From JBOGXF01 sp050694275 (GTDB lineage: Bacteria > Actinomycetota > CADDZG01 > WHSQ01), in contig JBOGXF010000201.1 in the NCBI GenBank assembly GCA_050694275.1, positions 1-12,202 of the forward strand: DNA of 12,202 nt, in the 5' to 3' direction. Made by a program: the position numbers and the translations under genes. Each line of letters begins with the position of its first letter. Positions within the stretch are counted from its first letter, which is position 1. Below are positions 1-7,181 of the stretch, one piece after another. The notes beneath the pieces are model-generated. The model saw nothing but the letters and a program-made list of their open reading frames with translations, searched no databases and was not told where the DNA came from.

Positions 1-205
1 TCCCGCCGGCGTGAAAGAACTCGTGGTAGGGGTTGATGCCGGTGTCCACCACCGCGACCACGACGCGCGGCTTGCCCCCCTTACCCCCCGCAGCGGGACG
101 CCCGGCGGACGCCGGAGCGGCGAGGACGAGGGCGAGGGCCGCGACGGCGATCACCGCGACGGACGCCCGGGTGCGCATAGAAAAGAGGTGTCGGTTCAGG
201 GTCAT
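1..205 (-). CDS. Secreted subtilisin-like serine protease (S8), N-terminal fragment
   Basis: This is the beginning of a gene that runs off the left edge of the window; 68 residues are visible. They comprise a short basic start, a hydrophobic signal-peptide core (about residues 14-30) ending in an Ala-Pro-Ala-Ser-Ala cleavage-type site, a Gly/Lys-rich spacer, and then VVVAVVDTGINPYHEFF. The DTG Asp (residue 54) is in the setting of the catalytic Asp of family S8. His and Ser motifs would lie outside the window. The catalytic Asp comes only about 20 residues after the predicted signal cleavage, so there is no room for the usual inhibitor propeptide. The start could be the ATG at 205 or the in-frame ATG at 178, which gives a more conventional signal peptide (MRTRASVAV); neither has a convincing Shine-Dalgarno at normal spacing. 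It is divergent from the DUF2207 gene. The family call is firm for the visible part; activity and substrate are unknown. Confidence 0.8.
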   Translation of the reverse strand, partial: MTLNRHLFSMRTRASVAVIAVAALALVLAAPASAGRPAAGGKGGKPRVVVAVVDTGINPYHEFFHAGG

Positions 206-352
206 GCCTCAGGTCGGTTATGTGCCTTATCCCACTATTCGGCGTGGGGCGGCGCATCCCTCCGGGGTCATGAACTCGGACTCCCCCTCGGCCCCCTCCC
301 GCAGGCGTTAGGTTCCCCTCCAGTCGGTCACGCTCGCGATGGAAGGTAGGAC
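206..352. other. Divergent intergenic region between the protease fragment and the DUF2207 gene
   Basis: This gap of about 150 bp lies between two genes transcribed away from each other, so it should hold both promoters. A few AT-richer hexamers lie near 221-240 on the protease side, but I find no -35/-10 pair good enough to name. The only clear signal is the ribosome binding site at its right end, reported separately. Confidence 0.4.
341..350 (+). promoter_or_regulatory. Ribosome binding site supporting a TTG start
   Basis: GGAAGGTAGG sits just before a TTG codon at 353. The GGAAGG part ends 6 nt from the TTG. The downstream frame immediately encodes a basic n-region and a hydrophobic signal peptide. 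This purine-rich block is what decides the TTG start; there is no in-frame ATG or GTG nearby that would preserve the signal peptide. Confidence 0.6.
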
Positions 353-2290
353 TTGGCCCGACGATCCCTTTCCCGGGCTGTTCTGGCGCTCGCACTGGTT
401 GCGGCGTGGCTCCTGGCGGCTCCGGCCCCCGTTCGCGCGCAGGAGGACAAGTTCTTCACGCTCCCAAACGCGCGCGTGGAGGTGGAGGTGCTCCCCTCCG
501 GGGCGCTGCGTGTGACCGAGTCGATCACGTTCGCGTTCGCGGGGTCGTTCAGCGGCGCGTTCCGCGAGATACCGCTGCGCTCCGGCGAGGCGATCATCAA
601 CGTCTCGGTCTCGGAAGGCGGCACGGCATATAGGCCGGGCGCGTCGGCGGAGATCGGGAGCTCCGGACCCACTGCGTCGTTCGGAACAAAGGCGATCGGC
701 GATGGGATCCGCATCGTGTGGCACTACTCCGCTCTGAACGAGACGCGTACATTCGACGTCTCCTACACCTTCACCGGGCTCGCAGTCGCATACGACGACG
801 TCGTGGACGTGAACCTGAGGGTGTGGGGCGATCACTGGGACGTGACGCTCGACCGGCTCGAGACCGAGCTGCGGCTACCCGCGCGAACGTCGGAGCAAGT
901 GCGCGTGTGGGGTCACCCCGCGTCAGTCGAAGGGTTCACCGAACTGCTCCCCCGGGGCAGGGGGGCGCGGCTGCTGGCGTCGGGCGTGCGGGGAGGTCGC
1001 TGGGTGGAAATGCGGCTGGTGTTCCCGAGAGACATCCTCGACGACGACCCGTTCGCGGCCCGGATCCGACCCGGCGACGGCCTTGAGGAGATCCTCGAGG
1101 AAGAGCGCGCTTTCGCCGCCGCGGCCGAGCGCGATCGCGATCGCATCGACTGGGCGCGACGGAACTGGCCTCTGCTCGTGGTCCTGATCCTGCTGCTTGC
1201 CACCGTCCCGGCCGCGCTCGTCGGCTATCTCGTGTGGCGCCGCTGCGGACGAGAGCCGGAGGTCTCATATACCCCCGACTACGTGTTCGAGCCCCCGGGA
1301 GATGAGCCGCCCGCGCTGATCGCCGCGCTGCTCGAGCCCGGTCACAGCCGGGCGACCGGCCACGCCTTCGCGGCCACCCTGTTCGACCTGATCCGGCGCA
1401 AGCACGTCTCTGCGATGCCGATGACGACGATTAAGAAGACGTGGGCAGGTCTCAGGCAAGAAGACATCAGCGACCTCGCGATCCGGCCCGAACCGAGCCT
1501 CGACGACGGACAATTGACCGCGTTCGAGAGCGCGGTGATGCGCGTCGTCGAAAAAGCCACGGAGCAGAAAGAGCAGATACCGGTAACCGAGCTCGACGAC
1601 GAGATCAAGAGCAAGCCGACGTTCTATTCGGAGCGGTTCGAGGACTTCAAGAAGGGAGTGATGGACCGCCTCAAGGACCTGGGCTGGTGGCAGGCGGGCG
1701 GGTTCGCCCCGGTCGTGTGGGCGATGGTGGCCTTCGGGGGATTAGCGGTCCTATCGGTCGTCGTCGCGGTCGCGACCTTCGATCCCGTCGCGCTGATCCC
1801 GTGGGCGACGCTTGCGTGGGGTGTGGTTGCGGCGGCGGCCGTGGCGAACATCGTCGTGCTCGCCGTCTTCCTCGGCTATCGGCGGGGCTGGGAGCGGCGT
1901 TCGGCGTCGGCCGCCGAGGCCGCGTCGAAGTGGGTCGCCTATCGGAGGTTCCTCGGGGACTTCGCCGGTATGCAGCGAGCCGTGCCTGGCTCGATCGAGA
2001 TCTGGGAACAGCACCTGTGCTACGCGATCGCGTTCGGGGTCGCCGAACAGGTGCTGAGGGCCGCGCAGCTCTACGCGCCGCCGGAGCTGGTGACCGCGAG
2101 CCCCGTCTACCACATCAGCGGCGGAGGCAACCTCGGGGACGGGCTCTCGTTCGCGTCGATCGCCAACGTGTCGCATGCGATCTCGGCCGCGACATCGTCC
2201 TCGTCGGGTGGCGGGGGCGGCTTCTCGGGCGGTGGTGGCGGGGGCGGTGGTGGCGGCGGCGGCGGTGGCGGCGGTGGGGGGGCCTGGTAG
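353..2290 (+). CDS. DUF2207 family membrane protein with glycine-rich C-terminus
   Basis: This is a 645-residue protein of the DUF2207 family, whose biochemical role is not established. In order it has: a signal peptide (about 1-30, ending Val-Arg-Ala-Gln); an extracytoplasmic, probably beta-rich DUF2207 domain (about 31-235) with the typical SGAFREIPL segment; an acidic/basic helical stretch (about 242-270); a transmembrane helix (about 272-295); a cytoplasmic region containing the family-typical YTPDYVFEPPGDEPPALIAA block and a small helical domain (about 300-445); two further membrane helices (about 451-475 and 481-508); a conserved helical segment around WVAYRRFLGDFAGM (about 527-575); and a tail of five then eighteen glycines ending Ala-Trp. 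The length and order match full-length members of the family. Translation starts at TTG, with a good upstream ribosome binding site. Its stop lies 7 bp from that of the convergent Mut7-C gene. A role in envelope maintenance is a guess only. Confidence 0.9.
   Translation: MARRSLSRAVLALALVAAWLLAAPAPVRAQEDKFFTLPNARVEVEVLPSGALRVTESITFAFAGSFSGAFREIPLRSGEAIINVSVSEGGTAYRPGASAEIGSSGPTASFGTKAIGDGIRIVWHYSALNETRTFDVSYTFTGLAVAYDDVVDVNLRVWGDHWDVTLDRLETELRLPARTSEQVRVWGHPASVEGFTELLPRGRGARLLASGVRGGRWVEMRLVFPRDILDDDPFAARIRPGDGLEEILEEERAFAAAAERDRDRIDWARRNWPLLVVLILLLATVPAALVGYLVWRRCGREPEVSYTPDYVFEPPGDEPPALIAALLEPGHSRATGHAFAATLFDLIRRKHVSAMPMTTIKKTWAGLRQEDISDLAIRPEPSLDDGQLTAFESAVMRVVEKATEQKEQIPVTELDDEIKSKPTFYSERFEDFKKGVMDRLKDLGWWQAGGFAPVVWAMVAFGGLAVLSVVVAVATFDPVALIPWATLAWGVVAAAAVANIVVLAVFLGYRRGWERRSASAAEAASKWVAYRRFLGDFAGMQRAVPGSIEIWEQHLCYAIAFGVAEQVLRAAQLYAPPELVTASPVYHISGGGNLGDGLSFASIANVSHAISAATSSSSGGGGGFSGGGGGGGGGGGGGGGGGGAW
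2207..2281 (+). repeat. GGN-codon tract encoding a 5+18 glycine tail
   Basis: Twenty-three Gly codons are interrupted once by Phe-Ser. The codons mix GGC, GGT and GGG, so this is not a pure microsatellite, but it contains short GGC and GGT runs that could slip. Gly-rich ends rich in SGGGGGFSGGG are familiar in DUF2207 proteins, so the tail is likely a real part of the protein rather than a sequencing artefact. It also puts several G-runs on the coding strand directly at the gene end. Confidence 0.8.
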
Positions 2291-2297
2291 CGGTGGG

Positions 2298-3053
2298 TCA
2301 GGCACCGGCCGCTCGCACTACCTCGTCGACGAATTGCGTCGCGCGTCGCATGTGCGAGCCCTCCCAGTAGATGCGGCCACATCCCGGGCACGAGCGAAAC
2401 TCCTCGAAACGCTCCAGCGACCCCGGGGGGACTTTCTCCACCACGTCCGCCTTGTCGATCGGCATCAGTTCCGCGTTGCACACCGTGCAGCGACTGAAGG
2501 GCCGGACCGCGCGCGTGAGGTCGAATCGAGCGAGCACCTCGATCACTTGAGCGCGCGGGTCGACCGCCCGCACGTAGTAGCCGTGAGTTACGGTTCGCCG
2601 CTTCAACAGGCCCACGTCTCTGGTGAGCAGAAGCCTCCGTTGGCTCTGCGATGTGTCCGCCAGCTCTGCGTCCGATGCCTTGCGCTCGTACGTCGTGTCG
2701 AAACCCAACAGCCGAAGATAGCGGGCGAGCTGGCCGAGGTTTGCATCCACGGAAAAACGCGGGTCGCGAAGCGGCTCGGGGCGCAGCCTCAGGACGGGCG
2801 AGACGTCAAGCGACTCGAACGCCGGATAAACGCTGACTCGATCGCCATCGGCGATCCGGTAGGAGAAGTCGACCGACTCACCGTTAACGATGACCAGGTC
2901 GATCTCGGTGTGCGGAACACCGAAACTCTCGATCATGTCCTTGACCGATGAACTCAGCTCGAAGGTGCGCTCAATCGTCGAGTAACGCTGGGCCTCCGGA
3001 AGGAAGTCGTTGAGCTCCTCGTAGAAGCGGAACCAGGCGCGCTTGATGCCCAT
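2298..3053 (-). CDS. Ubiquitin-like/Mut7-C (PIN-like RNase) zinc-ribbon protein
   Basis: This is a 251-residue cytoplasmic protein with the known two-part architecture of an N-terminal ubiquitin-like fold fused to a Mut7-C domain. Residues about 5-85 are the beta-grasp part (FELSSSVKDMIESFGVPHTE, then VIVNGESVDFSYRIADGDRVS). Residues about 98-180 begin with RFSVDANLGQLARYLRLLGFD, carrying the early acidic residue Asp103 of the PIN-like fold, and continue with LLLTRDVGLL (Asp146). A zinc ribbon follows, with Cys189/Cys192 and Cys222/Cys225, and the protein ends with WEGSHMRR, typical of the family. Mut7-C is named after the C-terminal part of the Mut7 exonuclease and is predicted to be an RNase; no substrate is known for this group. 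It lies 70 bp downstream of the large protease gene on the same strand, and the spacing does not prove cotranscription. The ATG at 3053 has only a weak Shine-Dalgarno, but the fold starts immediately after it. Confidence 0.9.
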   Translation of the reverse strand: MGIKRAWFRFYEELNDFLPEAQRYSTIERTFELSSSVKDMIESFGVPHTEIDLVIVNGESVDFSYRIADGDRVSVYPAFESLDVSPVLRLRPEPLRDPRFSVDANLGQLARYLRLLGFDTTYERKASDAELADTSQSQRRLLLTRDVGLLKRRTVTHGYYVRAVDPRAQVIEVLARFDLTRAVRPFSRCTVCNAELMPIDKADVVEKVPPGSLERFEEFRSCPGCGRIYWEGSHMRRATQFVDEVVRAAGA

Positions 3054-3123
3054 CGTTGCCCGATGTTAGGCCCCGGTTAGCTCCAGCCCACCAATCGGCT
3101 CGCCTTGGCTATTGGCCGGCTAC

Positions 3124-6100
3124 TCACAACAAGAACACCGCGCCACGGTAGGTCCAGCCGTGCCGAGCTTGGGACCCCTTGCCGCCTCCGCCCCTGCCGG
3201 GTCGGTCGTCCGAGGAGTCAAGATAGAAGTCGTCGCCTTCGAAGACGGCCTCGTAGGTGCGGTTGGCGCCGCGGTGCCTGGGCGGGAGTGCGATGGTTGC
3301 GATGCCGTCACCGTCGGTTTGACCCGAGCCGATGAGCTCGGAGTCGGAGTAGAGGTCGATGGTCCTGTCGGAGACACCGTCGGCCGGCGAGTCGAGATCG
3401 GACAGGCGCGCCTCAACCCTCTTGTCGTCGTCTTCGCCCTGAACCGTGAGCTCAAGGGCCGTGTCTTCCTTGTCGACGACGAACGAGACCGTATCGGAGG
3501 AGCCTTGGTGGTCGTCGTCGCCGGCGTAGGTCACGGTGAGCTCGTAGGAGCCGGGTTTCTCATCGAGGGTCGGAGTCGCCGACGCAATCCCGTTCTGGTC
3601 GGTCGTCGCGTCGAATGTGCGCGACGACTCGGCCCCGGCGAGTTCGAAGACGAGCTCCGCGCCCTCGATCGACGAGCCTTCGGCGTCCTGCAAGCTGGCC
3701 TCGATGAAGGTCTGATCGGAGAACTGACCCGACGTTTCCGAATCCTCGGTGAACGCAACCTCCGTCTCCGCGGGCTCAGGATCGTCGGGGTCTTCGCCGA
3801 GGATGCCGATGTCGTCGCCTAACGTGAGAAATCCATACTTGATCCGGAATTGCTGCTGGATCCCTATGACGTCTCCGCTCGAGTATGCGCTCCACACGGC
3901 GGCGAAGAACCACTCGCTGGCCGTACACCGGCCGTCGGGCGCGTTGAAGGGTTCCCCGTTCACCGGAAGGTCGAAGCCCTGGACGGCGGGGAAGCCGGGC
4001 GCGGTCCACCCGTCGCACGCGATCTCGCCGTCGAGAACGCGCTTCATGTGGTGATAGGTAACGCCTCCGTTCTCCGCCGGCGATGAACCGAAACATTCGG
4101 TCGTGATGGCGCAGCCGGTGATGACGATGCGGTTAGGCGCCGGCACGCCGCTGGAGGTCGGCACCGAGCCGTCGGGGACCGTTCCGCTGGCAGCGGTGAG
4201 GCTGTCGCTGAAGCCGCCGCAGAAGCTGCAGTCGACCGCGACGAACATGCGCGTCTCGGGTGTGAAGTTGTCGGTGAGCCCGTCGCCCAGCTCGCAGTCG
4301 TCGAGGAAGCCGTCCTCTCCACCACCGTCCTTGAGGGCGGCGAACGACATGGCGACCCGAGTAGCTGGGCAGGCGCTCCCCAGCGGGGCGCTCCACGCGT
4401 TCCCGTGGCTGCTGAGGAAGAAGAAGAATTGCGAATCGGGATGCTGGCTCGATTCCGCGCCCATGCGTCCGAGCTCGGTCTTGAGGTTGGCCTCCGAACC
4501 CTCGTCGTAGGTCGTGCCTAGGATCGGATCCGTGTAGTCGTCCTCCATCGCGAGGATCGTCGCCTGCGATTCGGGGATGCAGTAGGTCTCCCGCAAAGTC
4601 GACAGGAACGACTCGAAGTTGCGCACGTCTGCCCTGAAGTCCTCCCGCTGCTCGGAGTCGTAGACGATCCCGAGGAAGTGCACGTTATCGGGCGTGCAGT
4701 CCCCCGGCTCGGGGGTGGGCGACTCCGTGGGGTCCGGCGTGGGATCGGGATCGGGTTCCGAGGTCTCACCGATCTCGTAGTCCCTGCCGATCTCGGTGTC
4801 GTCGATGACCGGGGCCGTCACGGCCACGGTGAAGTGCCTCGTCTCGGCCTCGGGAGTCGCCAACACCGCGCCCTCCGCGAATGCCGGGTGTGCGTCGCGC
4901 CGCATGATGATCGTGTGGATGCCGGAGGGCCTGCCGTCGGCCAGGACGGGTGGACCTTCTTCCTGCACGAACTCCCCCTCGACGACGGTGTCCCCGTCGC
5001 ATGTGTCCCGGATGCTTCCCGACGGCTCGCCCGAAGGGTTGCCCGCCGCTCCGGTGAAGCCCCTGATCTGCAGACAGTTGCTGCCTGCTCCCGGATCCAC
5101 GAAGACCCGGTAGAGCAGCGACGATGGCGGCTGGGCGGCCCCCGCGGTCTGAATGTGGGTGGAGATCGTCTCGGCATCGTGCGTGAACCACACCTTCACG
5201 ATGTCGCCCGCGACGAGCGACACGGGGCCCGTTGCCCCCGTGGCCGTGCTGTGGTAGTTCCCGTCGCCGCTCTGGTCGACGATGTTGGCGTCCTCGTCGC
5301 TTGGGATCCCGGGCGACTCCGTCGGGTCTGGGGTGGGCGACTCGGTCGGCGTGGGATCTGGGTCGGGGTCGGTAGCGCAGTTCTGGTCCACGGGAGCGGT
5401 CGGAGTTGCGCCGCCGGGGGCGAGGACGTTGGCCCACGCCCAGCACACGGCGTCGAAGGCGTTCACCTGTCCGTAGCCCCACGCGTTGTTCCACTGAACG
5501 CCCCTGCTGTTGGGTCCGGTCCAAAGAGCCTTCGCCCCCGCCTCCTTGTAGTCCGTGGCGTGAGCGAGCGCGTCGCGGACCGGGTAATCGCCGAACGAAT
5601 AGTCGTTGTCGGACGTGAAGCCGTTCCCGGTGGACGCCATGAGGTTCACGTCGCCGGTCTGGCCCTTGACCTCCTCACCGGCCTGGAGGAGGAGGGCCGC
5701 CACGCCGGCGACATGGGGGGTCGCCATGCTCGTGCCCGAACTGGTGCTCAGCGTGAACGGAACCGGCCCGGCGGCCTGGATCGACTGCCCCGGAGCCGCG
5801 ACGTCGGGCTTGCGAAAGCGGTCCTTCAGGTTCGACGCATCGGTGGCACCCCCGGCGGCGGTGTCTCCGCTCTGATTGTTCGGCCCACGGCTGCTGAAAC
5901 CGGAAATCACGTCGTTGGCTCGGTCGACCGTGTTGCGGTCGTTAAAGCTCGCCACGCCGATCGCGCCGGCGGCATTGCCGGGACTGGAGATCCCATTGTC
6001 GTCGTCGGAGAAGCTGCAGGTCGCGGAGGCCTGGGGCCCACAGTTGCCGACGGCGATCGTGACGGCGACCCCGGTATCCACGAGTGCGTCGATGAAACCC

Positions 6101-7056
6101 TCCGTCGAGCCGGCGTTCGGGCCTCCGCGTCCAGTGGATCCGAAGCTCAGCGTCGCGACGTCGATGTGATCGTCGTCCGGTCCGCACAGGGGGTCGCCCG
6201 CCTCGAGCGCATCGTTGTAGAGCTTGACGAACTCGAACCCGCGATTGATGCCCCCCAATGAGGCGGGTCCGACCGAGATCTTCACCTCGACGAGCTTTGC
6301 CGCCTTGGCCGTGCCGAACAGATCGTCCCCGGGCATCTGTCCCAGAACGGTCGACGCGACATGGGTGCCGTGGCCGTCGTCGTCCGGAGTATTGACGCAA
6401 TGGAGTGGGACCACCGTCGACACATTGGCGCCCGCGATCCATTTCCCGTCGAATGCGCTGTGCTGGTCCTGGACGCCGGTGTCGAGCACGGCTACGACCA
6501 TGTCCTCACCGGTATAGCCGAGGTCTTCCGCGGTCTGGCCGTTGTAGAAGGTGTTTGGCTCCTGCCCGTTGTGAGCCTGGATCGCCCGGGCGCCGACGTC
6601 GAGGACGGGATAGAGAGGGCGGTCGTACTCCACGGCGACCACGCCGGGAACGGTCCCGAGACGAGCGAGGTTGCGAGCGGGGACATTGAGGTCCACGAGG
6701 GGCTGGGTCTTGAAGACGTACGCGTCGGAGGCCGCCCCGACGAGCTCGGTCAGCCCGTCCACGTTGATCGGAGATCGCGCAAAGGAGACGAGGACGGGGA
6801 CGAGGGCGTCGGGCCTACCGGCTTCTAGGGATCTTTCGGCGACGGCTTCGGCCTCGTCGTCGATGCGGTTCCCGTTCAGATCGAAGGCTCGTAGCCAGTC
6901 CACCCACCAGGGGACGTCCGCTTCCGCGGACCCATCGGTGGCAGCCGGGCGCGTCGAATCCTTATCGGCGGACGCGGCCGAGGTCGGCAGGCCGCCGACC
7001 AACAGGAAAACCAGGAGCGTCGCTACGATGCGACGCGGGCGAAAAGAGATAGACAT
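3124..7056 (-). CDS. Large secreted S8 subtilase fused to a caspase-fold (clan CD) peptidase-like domain and Ig-like modules
   Basis: This is a 1310-residue exported protein. Residues 1-30 are a signal peptide. Residues 58-70 (FDLNGNRIDDEAE) form an EF-hand-like calcium loop. Residues about 84-150 look like an I9-type propeptide. Residues about 180-545 are a complete S8 domain: Asp192 in VLDTG, His229 in GHGTHVA, oxyanion Asn338 in AVGN, Ser443 in GTSMATPHVAG. A Pro/Asp/Thr/Glu/Ser linker (563-583) leads to an unrecognised, probably beta-rich domain (585-765) and a second linker (767-785). Residues about 790-1085 have the caspase/C13 layout: FFFFLSSHGN (His884), VAVDCSFCGGFSDSL (942-953), RIVITGCA (976-983), GGVTYHHMKRVLDG (997-1010). 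Two Ig-like modules follow (about 1098-1195 and 1198-1280), then a Gly-rich basic tail without LPXTG or membrane anchor, so release outside the cell is likely. There are about ten cysteines between 787 and 1044, suggesting disulfides. The S8 part should be active; the second peptidase is uncertain because its nucleophile motif is altered. The substrate is unknown. The ATG has only a G-run as ribosome binding site. Confidence 0.9.
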   Translation of the reverse strand: MSISFRPRRIVATLLVFLLVGGLPTSAASADKDSTRPAATDGSAEADVPWWVDWLRAFDLNGNRIDDEAEAVAERSLEAGRPDALVPVLVSFARSPINVDGLTELVGAASDAYVFKTQPLVDLNVPARNLARLGTVPGVVAVEYDRPLYPVLDVGARAIQAHNGQEPNTFYNGQTAEDLGYTGEDMVVAVLDTGVQDQHSAFDGKWIAGANVSTVVPLHCVNTPDDDGHGTHVASTVLGQMPGDDLFGTAKAAKLVEVKISVGPASLGGINRGFEFVKLYNDALEAGDPLCGPDDDHIDVATLSFGSTGRGGPNAGSTEGFIDALVDTGVAVTIAVGNCGPQASATCSFSDDDNGISSPGNAAGAIGVASFNDRNTVDRANDVISGFSSRGPNNQSGDTAAGGATDASNLKDRFRKPDVAAPGQSIQAAGPVPFTLSTSSGTSMATPHVAGVAALLLQAGEEVKGQTGDVNLMASTGNGFTSDNDYSFGDYPVRDALAHATDYKEAGAKALWTGPNSRGVQWNNAWGYGQVNAFDAVCWAWANVLAPGGATPTAPVDQNCATDPDPDPTPTESPTPDPTESPGIPSDEDANIVDQSGDGNYHSTATGATGPVSLVAGDIVKVWFTHDAETISTHIQTAGAAQPPSSLLYRVFVDPGAGSNCLQIRGFTGAAGNPSGEPSGSIRDTCDGDTVVEGEFVQEEGPPVLADGRPSGIHTIIMRRDAHPAFAEGAVLATPEAETRHFTVAVTAPVIDDTEIGRDYEIGETSEPDPDPTPDPTESPTPEPGDCTPDNVHFLGIVYDSEQREDFRADVRNFESFLSTLRETYCIPESQATILAMEDDYTDPILGTTYDEGSEANLKTELGRMGAESSQHPDSQFFFFLSSHGNAWSAPLGSACPATRVAMSFAALKDGGGEDGFLDDCELGDGLTDNFTPETRMFVAVDCSFCGGFSDSLTAASGTVPDGSVPTSSGVPAPNRIVITGCAITTECFGSSPAENGGVTYHHMKRVLDGEIACDGWTAPGFPAVQGFDLPVNGEPFNAPDGRCTASEWFFAAVWSAYSSGDVIGIQQQFRIKYGFLTLGDDIGILGEDPDDPEPAETEVAFTEDSETSGQFSDQTFIEASLQDAEGSSIEGAELVFELAGAESSRTFDATTDQNGIASATPTLDEKPGSYELTVTYAGDDDHQGSSDTVSFVVDKEDTALELTVQGEDDDKRVEARLSDLDSPADGVSDRTIDLYSDSELIGSGQTDGDGIATIALPPRHRGANRTYEAVFEGDDFYLDSSDDRPGRGGGGKGSQARHGWTYRGAVFLL
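4705..4758 (-). repeat. Pro/Asp/Thr/Glu/Ser linker 2 in the large protease
   Basis: This encodes residues 767-784, a low-complexity run built from DPDPTP and DPTESPTP units. It separates the unassigned beta domain from the caspase-fold domain. It closely resembles the linker at 5308-5370 in both protein and DNA (blocks such as gggcgactccgt and gtgggatc recur), so it is a dispersed direct repeat within one gene. Such linkers commonly tether domains in exported actinobacterial proteins. Confidence 0.8.
5308..5370 (-). repeat. Pro/Asp/Thr/Glu/Ser linker 1 in the large protease
   Basis: This encodes residues 563-583, starting DPDPDPTPTESPTPDPTESP. It joins the end of the S8 catalytic domain to the unassigned beta domain. 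It is the partner copy of the linker at 4705-4758. The two copies sit exactly at domain boundaries and could serve as recombination seams for gain or loss of the domain between them. Confidence 0.8.
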
Positions 7057-7098
7057 CGTTGTCCCCCCAAGCCAGAGACGAGCAGGACCATGACGGCC

Positions 7099-7122
7099 CG
7101 GAGGAGACCAGCGCCGCCTCCG
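7099..7122. other. Weak inverted repeat between the oxidase and the large protease
   Basis: CGGAGG and CCTCCG form a 6 bp stem around a 12 nt loop in the 125 bp gap between the stop of the oxidase gene (7182) and the start of the large protease (7056), both on the minus strand. There is no T-run after it in either direction, so a factor-independent terminator is not supported. The rest of the gap shows no clear promoter. It may be chance. Confidence 0.2.
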
Positions 7123-7181
7123 ATAAAGGGGGATTCGCCGGGAAGGTCCCTATTCCTCTGGGAGTCCTCGCCCTTGCTCGA

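Noticed and set aside
1441..2370. A 309-codon plus-strand frame overlapping the end of the DUF2207 gene
   Set aside because: It is very Arg-rich and out of frame with a clear membrane protein, and it would run into the convergent Mut7-C gene.
3054..3123. Possible terminator between the large protease and the Mut7-C gene (CCAAT/ATTGG arms)
   Set aside because: The arms are 5 bp with a loop of about 15 nt and no T-run, so this is well within chance.
4678..6261. A 527-codon open frame on the plus strand inside the large protease
   Set aside because: It is antisense to the S8 catalytic core and middle domain, whose motifs are unmistakable. The shadow protein is low-complexity Arg/Gly/Val with no domain.
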